A stretch of DNA of 64,000 bases from Galaxea fascicularis (lineage: Eukaryota > Cnidaria > Anthozoa > Scleractinia > Euphylliidae), in contig OX419343.1 in assembly GCA_948470475.1 (NCBI GenBank), forward strand, positions 24,016,569-24,080,568. The letters are read 5' to 3'. The notes beneath the pieces were generated by a model, which was given only the letters and a program-made list of their open reading frames with translations, made no database searches and was not told the DNA's origin. Below, piece after piece: positions 33,501 through 47,000 of this stretch; position 1 is the first letter of the stretch, and each line of letters starts with the position of its first letter. A program made the translations under genes and the position numbers.

Positions 33501-36500
33501 CATTCTGGAGAGAAACGCGCAGATATCTAATTGGATTTGTCAAAACGTGCCTGCAGAAATTGTGAAAACAAGCCAATTCCGCTGCTGCCACAAAGCACAA
33601 AGTCAAGCCTCCCCCCACCCCTGTGCTTTGCCCAAACAACTGCCACCCACCCACCCACTGCACAATGTGGGCTCACTCTAATTGGTAATCAAAAGCAAAC
33701 TATCATTCAGGCCTACACTAGGCCAGGCAAAACTGCCAAGGCATCCTACACTGTAAAGAGCCACTTAATGGAGCTAGAAACTCTAACTGCAGTCAAAGTC
33801 TCAAAGCAGGAACCCCCCCTGCCCTGTGCTTTTGACAGAAAACTGAGACTCACCCACCCACTGTTAGAACTATCCCTAGGCTGTTTGGCAAAGCAGGCCT
33901 TGACGGCAAGCCCCCTCAATTTTGGCCGGCCACAATGGCTTGAACACGGGCCGGGCCCGTGTTCAAGCCAAAACTTTAGAGCTACCTTTTTGCAAAATCG
34001 CTCAGATATCAAGGACCCAACGCCTGAAATGCAGTCAAAAACCAGCTCATGACACTTGATCTACTCATCCTGGTTCCCAGAATGCCATTCTGGAGAGAAA
34101 CGCGCAGATATCTAACTGGATTTGTCAAAACGTGCCTGCAGAAATTGTGAAAACAAGCCAATTCCGCTGCTGCCACAAAGCACAAAGTCAAGCCTCCCCC
34201 CACCCCTGTGCTTTGCCCAAACAACTGCCACCCACCCACCCACTGCACAATGTGGGTTCACTCTAATTGGTAATCAAAAGCAAACTATCATTCAGGCCTA
34301 CACTAGGCCAGGCAAAACTGCCAAGGCATCCTACACTGTAAAGAGCCACTTAATGGAGCTAGAAACTCTAACTGCAGTCAAAGTCTCAAAGCAGGAACCC
34401 CCCCTGCCCTGTGCTTTTGACAGAAAACTGAGACTCACCCACCCACTGTTAGAACTATCCCTAGGCTGTTTGGCAAAGCAGGCCTTGACGGCAAGCCCCC
34501 TCAATTTTGGCCGGCCACAATGGCTTGAACACGGGCCGGGCCCGTGTTCAAGCCAAAACTTTAGAGCTACCTTTTTGCAAAATCGCTCAGATATCAAGGG
34601 CCCAACGCCTGAAATGCAGTCAAAAACCAGCTCATGACACTTGATCTACTCATCCTGGTTCCCTGAATGCCATTCTGGAGAGAAATGCGCAGATATCTAA
34701 CTGGATTTGTCAAAACGTGCCTGCAGAAATTGTGAAAACAAGCCAATTCCGCTGCTGCCACAAAGCGCAAAGTCAAGCCTCCCCCCACCCCTGTGCTTTG
34801 CCCAAACAACTGCCACCCACCCACCCACTGCACAATGTGGGCTCACTCTAATTGGTAATCAAAAGCAAACTATCATTCAGGCCTACACTAGGCCAGGCAA
34901 AACTGCCAAGGCATCCTACACTGTAAAGAGCCACTTAATGGAGCTAGAAACTCTAACTGCAGTCAAAGTCTCAAAGCAGGAACCCCCCCTGCCCTGTGCT
35001 TTTGACAGAAAACTGAGACTCACCCACCCACTGTTAGAACTATCCCTAGGCTGTTTGGCAAAGCAGGCCTTGACGGCAAGCCCCCTCAATTTTGGCCGGC
35101 CACAATGGCTTGAACACGGGCCGGGCCCGTGTTCAAGCCAAAACTTTAGAGCTACCTTTTTGCAAAATCGCTCAGATATCAAGGGCCCAACGCCTGAAAT
35201 GCAGTCAAAAACAAGCTCATGACAATTGATCTACTCATCCTGGTTCCCAGAATGCCATTCTGGAGAGAAACGCGCAGATATCTAACTGGATTTGTCAAAA
35301 CGTGCCTGCAGAAATTGTGAAAACAAGCCAATTCCGCTGCTGCCACAAAGCACAAAGTCAAGCCTCCCCCCACCCCTGTGCTTTGCCCAAACAACTGCCA
35401 CCCACCCACCCACTGCACAATGTGGGCTCACTCTAATTGGTAATCAAAAGCAAACTATCATTCAGGCCTACACTAGGCCAGGCAAAACTGCCAAGGCATC
35501 CTACACTGTAAAGAGCCACTTAATGGAGCTAGAAACTCTAACTGCAGTCAAAGTCTCAAAGCAGGAACCCCCCCTGCCCTGTGCTTTTGACAGAAAACTG
35601 AGACTCACCCACCCACTGTTAGAACTATCCCTAGGCTGTTTGGCAAAGCAGGCCTTGACGGCAAGCCCCCTCAATTTTGGCCGGCCACAATGGCTTGAAC
35701 ACGGGCCGGGCCCGTGTTCAAGCCAAAACTTTAGAGCTACCTTTTTGCAAAATCGCTCAGATATCAAGGGCCCAACGCCTGAAATGCAGTCAAAAACCAG
35801 CTCATGACACTTGATCTACTCATCCTGGTTCCCAGAATGCCATTCTGGAGAGAAACGCGCAGATATCTAACTGGATTTGTCAAAACGTGCCTGCAGAAAT
35901 TGTGAAAACAAGCCAATTCCGCTGCTGCCACAAAGCACAAAGTCAAGCCTCCCCCCACCCCTGTGCTTTGCCCAAACAACTGCCACCCACCCACCCACTG
36001 CACAATGTGGGTTCACTCTAATTGGTAATCAAAAGCAAACTATCATTCAGGCCTACACTAGGCCAGGCAAAACTGCCAAGGCATCCTACACTGTAAAGAG
36101 CCACTTAATGGAGCTAGAAACTCTAACTGCAGTCAAAGTCTCAAAGCAGGAACCCCCCCTGCCCTGTGCTTTTGACAGAAAACTGAGACTCACCCACCCA
36201 CTGTTAGAACTATCCCTAGGCTGTTTGGCAAAGCAGGCCTTGACGGCAAGCCCCCTCAATTTTGGCCGGCCACAATGGCTTGAACACGGGCCGGGCCCGT
36301 GTTCAAGCCAAAACTTTAGAGCTACCTTTTTGCAAAATCGCTCAGATATCAAGGGCCCAACGCCTGAAATGCAGTCAAAAACCAGCTCATGACAATTGAT
36401 CTACTCATCCTGGTTCCCAGAATGCCATTCTGGAGAGAAACGCGCAGATATCTAACTGGATTTGTCAAAACGTGCCTGCAGAAATTGTGAAAACAAGCCA

Positions 36501-39500
36501 ATTCCGCTGCTGCCACAAAGCACAAAGTCAAGCCTCCCCCCACCCCTGTGCTTTGCCCAAACAACTGCCACCCACCCACCCACTGCACAATGTGGGTTCA
36601 CTCTAATTGGTAATCAAAAGCAAACTATCATTCAGGCCTACACTAGGCCAGGCAAAACTGCCAAGGCATCCTACACTGTAAAGAGCCACTTAATGGAGCT
36701 AGAAACTCTAACTGCAGTCAAAGTCTCAAAGCAGGAACCCCCCCTGCCCTGTGCTTTTGACAGAAAACTGAGACTCACCCACCCACTGTTAGAACTATCC
36801 CTAGGCTGTTTGGCAAAGCAGGCCTTGACGGCAAGCCCCCTCAATTTTGGCCGGCCACAATGGCTTGAACACGGGCCGGGCCCGTGTTCAAGCCAAAACT
36901 TTAGAGCTACCTTTTTGCAAAATCGCTCAGATATCAAGGGCCCAACGCCTGAAATGCAGTCAAAAACCAGCTCATGACACTTGATCTACTCATCCTGGTT
37001 CCCAGAATGCCATTCTGGAGAGAAATGCGCAGATATCTAACTGGATTTGTCAAAACGTGCCTGCAGAAATTGTGAAAACAAGCCAATTCCGCTGCTGCCA
37101 CAAAGCGCAAAGTCAAGCCTCCCCCCACCCCTGTGCTTTGCCCAAACAACTGCCACCCACCCACCCACTGCACAATGTGGGCTCACTCTAATTGGTAATC
37201 AAAAGCAAACTATCATTCAGGCCTACACTAGGCCAGGCAAAACTGCCAAGGCATCCTACACTGTAAAGAGCCACTTAATGGAGCTAGAAACTCTAACTGC
37301 AGTCAAAGTCTCAAAGCAGGAACCCCCCCTGCCCTGTGCTTTTGACAGAAAACTGAGACTCACCCACCCACTGTTAGAACTATCCCTAGGCTGTTTGGCA
37401 AAGCAGGCCTTGACGGCAAGCCCCCTCAATTTTGGCCGGCCACAATGGCTTGAACACGGGCCGGGCCCGTGTTCAAGCCAAAACTTTAGAGCTACCTTTT
37501 TGCAAAATCGCTCAGATATCAAGGGCCCAACGCCTGAAATGCAGTCAAAAACAAGCTCATGACAATTGATCTACTCATCCTGGTTCCCAGAATGCCATTC
37601 TGGAGAGAAACGCGCAGATATCTAACTGGATTTGTCAAAACGTGCCTGCAGAAATTGTGAAAACAAGCCAATTCCGCTGCTGCCACAAAGCACAAAGTCA
37701 AGCCTCCCCCCACCCCTGTGCTTTGCCCAAACAACTGCCACCCACCCACCCACTGCACAATGTGGGTTCACTCTAATTGGTAATCAAAAGCAAACTATCA
37801 TTCAGGCCTACACTAGGCCAGGCAAAACTGCCAAGGCATCCTACACTGTAAAGAGCCACTTAATGGAGCTAGAAACTCTAACTGCAGTCAAAGTCTCAAA
37901 GCAGGAACCCCCCCTGCCCTGTGCTTTTGACAGAAAACTGAGACTCACCCACCCACTGTTAGAACTATCCCTAGGCTGTTTGGCAAAGCAGGCCTTGACG
38001 GCAAGCCCCCTCAATTTTGGCCGGCCACAATGGCTTGAACACGGGCCGGGCCCGTGTTCAAGCCAAAACTTTAGAGCTACCTTTTTGCAAAATCGCTCAG
38101 ATATCAAGGGCCCAACGCCTGAAATGCAGTCAAAAACCAGCTCATGACACTTGATCTACTCATCCTGGTTCCCAGAATGCCATTCTGGAGAGAAATGCGC
38201 AGATATCTAACTGGATTTGTCAAAACGTGCCTGCAGAAATTGTGAAAACAAGCCAATTCCGCTGCTGCCACAAAGCACAAAGTCAAGCCTCCCCCCACCC
38301 CTGTGCTTTGCCCAAACAACTGCCACCCACCCACCCACTGCACAATGTGGGCTCACTCTAATTGGTAATCAAAAGCAAACTATCATTCAGGCCTACACTA
38401 GGCCAGGCAAAACTGCCAAGGCATCCTACACTGTAAAGAGCCACTTAATGGAGCTAGAAACTCTAACTGCAGTCAAAGTCTCAAAGCAGGAACCCCCCCT
38501 GCTCTGTGCTTTTGACAGAAAACTGAGACTCACCCACCCACTGTTAGAACTATCCCTAGGCTGTTTGGCAAAGCAGGCCTTGACGGGAAGCCCCCTCAAT
38601 TTTGGCCGGCCACAATGGCTTGAACACGGGCCGGGCCCGTGTTCAAGCCAAAACTTTAGAGCTACCTTTTTGCAAAATCGCTCAGATATCAAGGGCCCAA
38701 CGCCTGAAATGCAGTCAAAAACAAGCTCATGACAATTGATCTACTCATCCTGGTTCCCAGAATGCCATTCTGGAGAGAAACGCGCAGATATCTAACTGGA
38801 TTTGTCAAAACGTGCCTGCAGAAATTGTGAAAACAAGCCAATTCCGCTGCTGCCACAAAGCACAAAGTCAAGCCTCCCCCCACCCCTGTGCTTTGCCCAA
38901 ACAACTGCCACCCACCCACCCACTGCACAATGTGGGTTCACTCTAATTGGTAATCAAAAGCAAACTATCATTCAGGCCTACACTAGGCCAGGCAAAACTG
39001 CCAAGGCATCCTACACTGTAAAGAGCCACTTAATGGAGCTAGAAACTCTAACTGCAGTCAAAGTCTCAAAGCAGGAACCCCCCCTGCCCTGTGCTTTTGA
39101 CAGAAAACTGAGACTCACCCACCCACTGTTAGAACTATCCCTAGGCTGTTTGGCAAAGCAGGCCTTGACGGCAAGCCCCCTCAATTTTGGCCGGCCACAA
39201 TGGCTTGAACACGGGCCGGGCCCGTGTTCAAGCCAAAACTTTAGAGCTACCTTTTTGCAAAATCGCTCAGATATCAAGGGCCCAACGCCTGAAATGCAGT
39301 CAAAAACCAGCTCATGACAATTGATCTACTAATCCTGGTTCCCAGAATGCCATTCTGGAGAGAAACGCGCAGATATCTAACTGGATTTGTCAAAACGTGC
39401 CTGCAGAAATTGTGAAAACAAGCCAATTCCGCTCCTGCCACAAAGCACAAAGTCAAGCCTCCCCCCACCCCTGTGCTTTGCCCAAACAACTGCCACCCAC

Positions 39501-41130
39501 CCACCCACTGCACAATGTGGGCTCACTCTAATTGGTAATCAAAAGCAAACTATCATTCAGGCCTACACTAGGCCAGGCAAAACTGCCAAGGCATCCTACA
39601 CTGTAAAGAGCCACTTAATGGAGCTAGAAACTCTAACTGCAGTCAAAGTCTCAAAGCAGGAACCCCCCCTGCCCTGTGCTTTTGACAGAAAACTGAGACT
39701 CACCCACCCACTGTTAGAACTATCCCTAGGCTGTTTGGCAAAGCAGGCCTTGACGGCAAGCCCCCTCAATTTTGGCCGGCCACAATGGCTTGAACACGGG
39801 CCGGGCCCGTGTTCAAGCCAAAACTTTAGAGCTACCTTTTTGCAAAATCGCTCAGATATCAAGGGCCCAACGCCTGAAATGCAGTCAAAAACCAGCTCAT
39901 GACAATTGATCTACTCATCCTGGTTCCCAGAATGCCATTCTGGAGAGAAACGCGCAGATATCTAACTGGATTTGTCAAAACGTGCCTGCAGAAATTGTGA
40001 AAACAAGCCAATTCCGCTGCTGCCACAAAGCACAAAGTCAAGCCTCCCCCCACCCCTGTGCTTTGCCCAAACAACTGCCACCCACCCACCCACTGCACAA
40101 TGTGGGTTCACTCTAATTGGTAATCAAAAGCAAACTATCATTCAGGCCTACACTAGGCCAGGCAAAACTGCCAAGGCATCCTACACTGTAAAGAGCCACT
40201 TAATGGAGCTAGAAACTCTAACTGCAGTCAAAGTCTCAAAGCAGGAACCCCCCCTGCCCTGTGCTTTTGACAGAAAACTGAGACTCACCCACCCACTGTT
40301 AGAACTATCCCTAAGCTGTTTGGCAAAGCAGGCCTTGACGGCAAGCCCCCTCAATTTTGGCCGGCCACAATGGCTTGAACACGGGCCGGGCCCGTGTTCA
40401 AGCCAAAACTTTAGAGCTACCTTTTTGCAAAATCGCTCAGATATCAAGGGCCCAACGCCTGAAATGCAGTAAAAAACCAGCTCATGACACTTGATCTACT
40501 CATCCTGGTTCCCAGAATGCCATTCTGGAGAGAAACGCGCAGATATCTAATTGGATTTGTCAAAACGTGCCTGCAGAAATTGTGAAAACAAGCCAATTCC
40601 GCTGCTGCCACAAAGCACAAAGTCAAGCCTCCCCCCACCCCTGTGCTTTGCCCAAACAACTGCCACCCACCCACCCACTGCACAATGTGGGCTCACTCTA
40701 ATTGGTAATCAAAAGCAAACTATCATTCAGGCCTACACTAGGCCAGGCAAAACTGCCAAGGCATCCTACACTGTAAAGAGCCACTTAATGGAGCTAGAAA
40801 CTCTAACTGCAGTCAAAGTCTCAAAGCAGGAACCCCCCCTGCCCTGTGCTTTTGACAGAAAACTGAGACTCACCCACCCACTGTTAGAACTATCCCTAGG
40901 CTGTTTGGCAAAGCAGGCCTTGACGGCAAGCCCCCTCAATTTTGGCCGGCCACAATGGCTTGAACACGGGCCGGGCCCGTGTTCAAGCCAAAACTTTAGA
41001 GCTACCTTTTTGCAAAATCGCTCAGATATCAAGGGCCCAACGCCTGAAATGCAGTCAAAAACCAGCTCATGACACTTGATCTACTCATCCTGGTTCCCAG
41101 AATGCCATTCTGGAGAGAAACGCGCAGATA

Positions 41131-44055
41131 TCTAACTGGATTTGTCAAAACGTGCCTGCAGAAATTGTGAAAACAAGCCAATTCCGCTGCTGCCACAAAG
41201 CACAAAGTCAAGCCTCCCCCCACCCCTGTGCTTTGCCCAAACAACTGCCACCCACCCACCCACTGCACAATGTGGGTTCACTCTAATTGGTAATCAAAAG
41301 CAAACTATCATTCAGGCCTACACTAGGCCAGGCAAAACTGCCAAGGCATCCTACACTGTAAAGAGCCACTTAATGGAGCTAGAAACTCTAACTGCAGTCA
41401 AAGTCTCAAAGCAGGAACCCCCCCTGCCCTGTGCTTTTGACAGAAAACTGAGACTCACCCACCCACTGTTAGAACTATCCCTAGGCTGTTTGGCAAAGCA
41501 GGCCTTGACGGCAAGCCCCCTCAATTTTGGCCGGCCACAATGGCTTGAACACGGGCCGGGCCCGTGTTCAAGCCAAAACTTTAGAGCTACCTTTTTGCAA
41601 AATCGCTCAGATATCAAGGGCCCAACGCCTGAAATGCAGTCAAAAACCAGCTCATGACAATTGATCTACTCATCCTGGTTCCCAGAATGCCATTCTGGAG
41701 AGAAACGCGCAGATATCTAACTGGATTTGTCAAAACGTGCCTGCAGAAATTGTGAAAACAAGCCAATTCCGCTGCTGCCACAAAGCACAAAGTCAAGCCT
41801 CCCCCCACCCCTGTGCTTTGCCCAAACAACTGCCACCCACCCACCCACTGCACAATGTGGGTTCACTCTAATTGGTAATCAAAAGCAAACTATCATTCAG
41901 GCCTACACTAGGCCAGGCAAAACTGCCAAGGCATCCTACACTGTAAAGAGCCACTTAATGGAGCTAGAAACTCTAACTGCAGTCAAAGTCTCAAAGCAGG
42001 AACCCCCCCTGCCCTGTGCTTTTGACAGAAAACTGAGACTCACCCACCCACTGTTAGAACTATCCCTAGGCTGTTTGGCAAAGCAGGCCTTGACGGCAAG
42101 CCCCCTCAATTTTGGCCGGCCACAATGGCTTGAACACGGGCCGGGCCCGTGTTCAAGCCAAAACTTTAGAGCTACCTTTTTGCAAAATCGCTCAGATATC
42201 AAGGGCCCAACGCCTGAAATGCAGTCAAAAACCAGCTCATGACACTTGATCTACTCATCCTGGTTCCCAGAATGCCATTCTGGAGAGAAATGCGCAGATA
42301 TCTAACTGGATTTGTCAAAACGTGCCTGCAGAAATTGTGAAAACAAGCCAATTCCGCTGCTGCCACAAAGCGCAAAGTCAAGCCTCCCCCCACCCCTGTG
42401 CTTTGCCCAAACAACTGCCACCCACCCACCCACTGCACAATGTGGGCTCACTCTAATTGGTAATCAAAAGCAAACTATCATTCAGGCCTACACTAGGCCA
42501 GGCAAAACTGCCAAGGCATCCTACACTGTAAAGAGCCACTTAATGGAGCTAGAAACTCTAACTGCAGTCAAAGTCTCAAAGCAGGAACCCCCCCTGCCCT
42601 GTGCTTTTGACAGAAAACTGAGACTCACCCACCCACTGTTAGAACTATCCCTAGGCTGTTTGGCAAAGCAGGCCTTGACGGCAAGCCCCCTCAATTTTGG
42701 CCGGCCACAATGGCTTGAACACGGGCCGGGCCCGTGTTCAAGCCAAAACTTTAGAGCTACCTTTTTGCAAAATCGCTCAGATATCAAGGGCCCAACGCCT
42801 GAAATGCAGTCAAAAACCAGCTCATGACAATTGATCTACTCATCCTGGTTCCCAGAATGCCATTCTGGAGAGAAACGCGCAGATATCTAACTGGATTTGT
42901 CAAAACGTGCCTGCAGAAATTGTGAAAACAAGCCAATTCCGCTGCTGCCACAAAGCACAAAGTCAAGCTTCCCCCCACCCCTGTGCTTTGCCCAAACAAC
43001 TGCCACCCACCCACCCACTGCACAATGTGGGTTCACTCTAATTGGTAATCAAAAGCAAACTATCATTCAGGCCTACACTAGGCCAGGCAAAACTGCCAAG
43101 GCATCCTACACTGTCAAGAGCCACTTAATGGAGCTAGAAACTCTAACTGCAGTCAAAGTCTCAAAGCAGGAACCCCCCCTGCCCTGTGCTTTTGACAGAA
43201 AACTGAGACTCACCCACCCACTGTTAGAACTATCCCTAGGCTGTTTGGCAAAGCAGGCCTTGACGGCAAGCCCCCTCAATTTTGGCCGGCCACAATGGCT
43301 TGAACACGGGCCGGGCCCGTGTTCAAGCCAAAACTTTAGAGCTACCTTTTTGCAAAATCGCTCAGATATCAAGTGCCCAACGCCTGAAATGCAGTCAAAA
43401 ACCAGCTCATGACACTTGATCTACTCATCCTGGTTCCCAGAATGCCATTCTGGAGAGAAATGCGCAGATATCTAACTGGATTTGTCAAAACGTGCCTGCA
43501 GAAATTGTGAAAACAAGCCAATTCCGCTGCTGCCACAAAGCACAAAGTCAAGCCTCCCCCCACCCCTGTGCTTTGCCCAAACAACTGCCACCCACCCACC
43601 CACTGCACAATGTGGGCTCACTCTAATTGGTAATCAAAAGCAAACTATCATTCAGGCCTACACTAGGCCAGGCAAAACTGCCAAGGCATCCTACACTGTA
43701 AAGAGCCACTTAATGGAGCTAGAAACTCTAACTGCAGTCAAAGTCTCAAAGCAGGAACCCCCCCTGCCCTGTGCTTTTGACAGAAAACTGAGACTCACCC
43801 ACCCACTGTTAGAACTATCCCTAGGCTGTTTGGCAAAGCAGGCCTTGACGGGAAGCCCCCTCAATTTTGGCCGGCCACAATGGCTTGAACACGGGCCGGG
43901 CCCGTGTTCAAGCCAAAACTTTAGAGCTACCTTTTTGCAAAATCGCTCAGATATCAAGGGCCCAACGCCTGAAATGCAGTCAAAAACAAGCTCATGACAA
44001 TTGATCTACTCATCCTGGTTCCCAGAATGCCATTCTGGAGAGAAACGCGCAGATA
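41131..44055 (+). repeat. Five-monomer block duplicated from 35866-38790 (5,265-bp shift)
   Basis: Variant order agrees at a 9-unit shift: gacaattgat, then a common unit, then an agaaatgcgc/caaagcgcaaag unit, then a common unit, then a unit with tgacgggaag. The diagnostic G is at 38587 and 43852, exactly 5,265 bp apart. Small differences have built up since, for example aagtgccc only in the later block. Confidence 0.7.
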
Positions 44056-47000
44056 TCTAACTGGATTTGTCAAAACGTGCCTGCAGAAATTGTGAAAACA
44101 AGCCAATTCCGCTGCTGCCACAAAGCACAAAGTCAAGCCTCCCCCCACCCCTGTGCTTTGCCCAAACAACTGCCACCCACCCACCCACTGCACAATGTGG
44201 GTTCACTCTAATTGGTAATCAAAAGCAAACTATCATTCAGGCCTACACTAGGCCAGGCAAAACTGCCAAGGCATCCTACACTGTAAAGAGCCACTTAATG
44301 GAGCTAGAAACTCTAACTGCAGTCAAAGTCTCAAAGCAGGAACCCCCCCTGCCCTGTGCTTTTGACAGAAAACTGAGACTCACCCACCCACTGTTAGAAC
44401 TATCCCTAGGCTGTTTGGCAAAGCAGGCCTTGACGGCAAGCCCCCTCAATTTTGGCCGGCCACAATGGCTTGAACACGGGCCGGGCCCGTGTTCAAGCCA
44501 AAACTTTAGAGCTACCTTTTTGCAAAATCGCTCAGATATCAAGGGCCCAACGCCTGAAATGCAGTCAAAAACCAGCTCATGACAATTGATCTACTCATCC
44601 TGGTTCCCAGAATGCCATTCTGGAGAGAAACGCGCAGATATCTAACTGGATTTGTCAAAACGTGCCTGCAGAAATTGTGAAAACAAGCCAATTCCGCTGC
44701 TGCCACAAAGCACAAAGTCAAGCCTCCCCCCACCCCTGTGCTTTGCCCAAACAACTGCCACCCACCCACCCACTGCACAATGTGGGTTCACTCTAATTGG
44801 TAATCAAAAGCAAACTATCATTCAGGCCTACACTAGGCCAGGCAAAACTGCCAAGGCATCCAACACTGTAAAGAGCCACTTAATGGAGCTAGAAACTCTA
44901 ACTGCAGTCAAAGTCTCAAAGCAGGAACCCCCCCTGCCCTGTGCTTTTGACAGAAAACTGAGACTCACCCACCCACTGTTAGAACTATCCCTAGGCTGTT
45001 TGGCAAAGCAGGCCTTGACGGCAAGCCCCCTCAATTTTGGCCGGCCACAATGGCTTGAACACGGGCCGGGCCCGTGTTCAAGCCAAAACTTTAGAGCTAC
45101 CTTTTTGCAAAATCGCTCAGATATCAAGGGCCCAACGCCTGAAATGCAGTCAAAAACCAGCTCATGACAATTGATCTACTCATCCTGGTTCCCAGAATGC
45201 CATTCTGGAGAGAAACGCGCAGATATCTAACTGGATTTGTCAAAACGTGCCTGCAGAAATTGTGAAAACAAGCCAATTCCGCTGCTGCCACAAAGCACAA
45301 AGTCAAGCCTCCCCCCACCCCTGTGCTTTGCCCAAACAACTGCCACCCACCCACCCACTGCACAATGTGGGTTCACTCTAATTGGTAATCAAAAGCAAAC
45401 TATCATTCAGGCCTACACTAGGCCAGGCAAAACTGCCAAGGCATCCAACACTGTAAAGAGCCACTTAATGGAGCTAGAAACTCTAACTGCAGTCAAAGTC
45501 TCAAAGCAGGAACCCCCCCTGCCCTGTGCTTTTGACAGAAAACTGAGACTCACCCACCCACTGTTAGAACTATCCCTAGGCTGTTTGGCAAAGCAGGCCT
45601 TGACGGCAAGCCCCCTCAATTTTGGCCGGCCACAATGGCTTGAACACGGGCCGGGCCCGTGTTCAAGCCAAAACTTTAGAGCTACCTTTTTGCAAAATCG
45701 CTCAGATATCAAGGGCCCAACGCCTGAAATGCAGTAAAAAACCAGCTCATGACACTTGATCTACTCATCCTGGTTCCCAGAATGCCATTCTGGAGAGAAA
45801 CGCGCAGATATCTAATTGGATTTGTCAAAACGTGCCTGCAGAAATTGTGAAAACAAGCCAATTCCGCTGCTGCCACAAAGCACAAAGTCAAGCCTCCCCC
45901 CACCCCTGTGCTTTGCCCAAACAACTGCCACCCACCCACCCACTGCACAATGTGGGTTCACTCTAATTGGTAATCAAAAGCAAACTATCATTCAGGCCTA
46001 CACTAGGCCAGGCAAAACTGCCAAGGCATCCTACACTGTAAAGAGCCACTTAATGGAGCTAGAAACTCTAACTGCAGTCAAAGTCTCAAAGCAGGAACCC
46101 CCCCTGCCCTGTGCTTTTGACAGAAAACTGAGACTCACCCACCCACTGTTAGAACTATCCCTAGGCTGTTTGGCAAAGCAGGCCTTGACGGCAAGCCCCC
46201 TCAATTTTGGCCGGTCACAATGGCTTGAACACGGGCCGGGCCCGTGTTCAAGCCAAAACTTTAGAGCTACCTTTTTGCAAAATCGCTCAGATATCAAGGG
46301 CCCAACGCCTGAAATGCAGTCAAAAACCAGCTCATGACAATTGATCTACTCATCCTGGTTCCCAGAATGCCATTCTGGAGAGAAACGCGCAGATATCTAA
46401 CTGGATTTGTCAAAACGTGCCTGCAGAAATTGTGAAAACAAGCCAATTCCGCTGCTGCCACAAAGCACAAAGTCAAGCCTCCCCCCACCCCTGTGCTTTG
46501 CCCAAACAACTGCCACCCACCCACCCACTGCACAATGTGGGTTCACTCTAATTGGTAATCAAAAGCAAACTATCATTCAGGCCTACACTAGGCCAGGCAA
46601 AACTGCCAAGGCATCCTACACTGTAAAGAGCCACTTAATGGAGCTAGAAACTCTAACTGCAGTCAAAGTCTCAAAGCAGGAACCCCCCCTGCCCTGTGCT
46701 TTTGACAGAAAACTGAGACTCACCCACCCACTGTTAGAACTATCCCTAGGCTGTTTGGCAAAGCAGGCCTTGACGGCAAGCCCCCTCAATTTTGGCCGGC
46801 CACAATGGCTTGAACACGGGCCGGGCCCGTGTTCAAGCCAAAACTTTAGAGCTACCTTTTTGCAAAATCGCTCAGATATCAAGGGCCCAACGCCTGAAAT
46901 GCAGTCAAAAACCAGCTCATGACAATTGATCTACTCATCCTGGTTCCCAGAATGCCATTCTGGAGAGAAACGCGCAGATATCTAACTGGATTTGTCAAAA

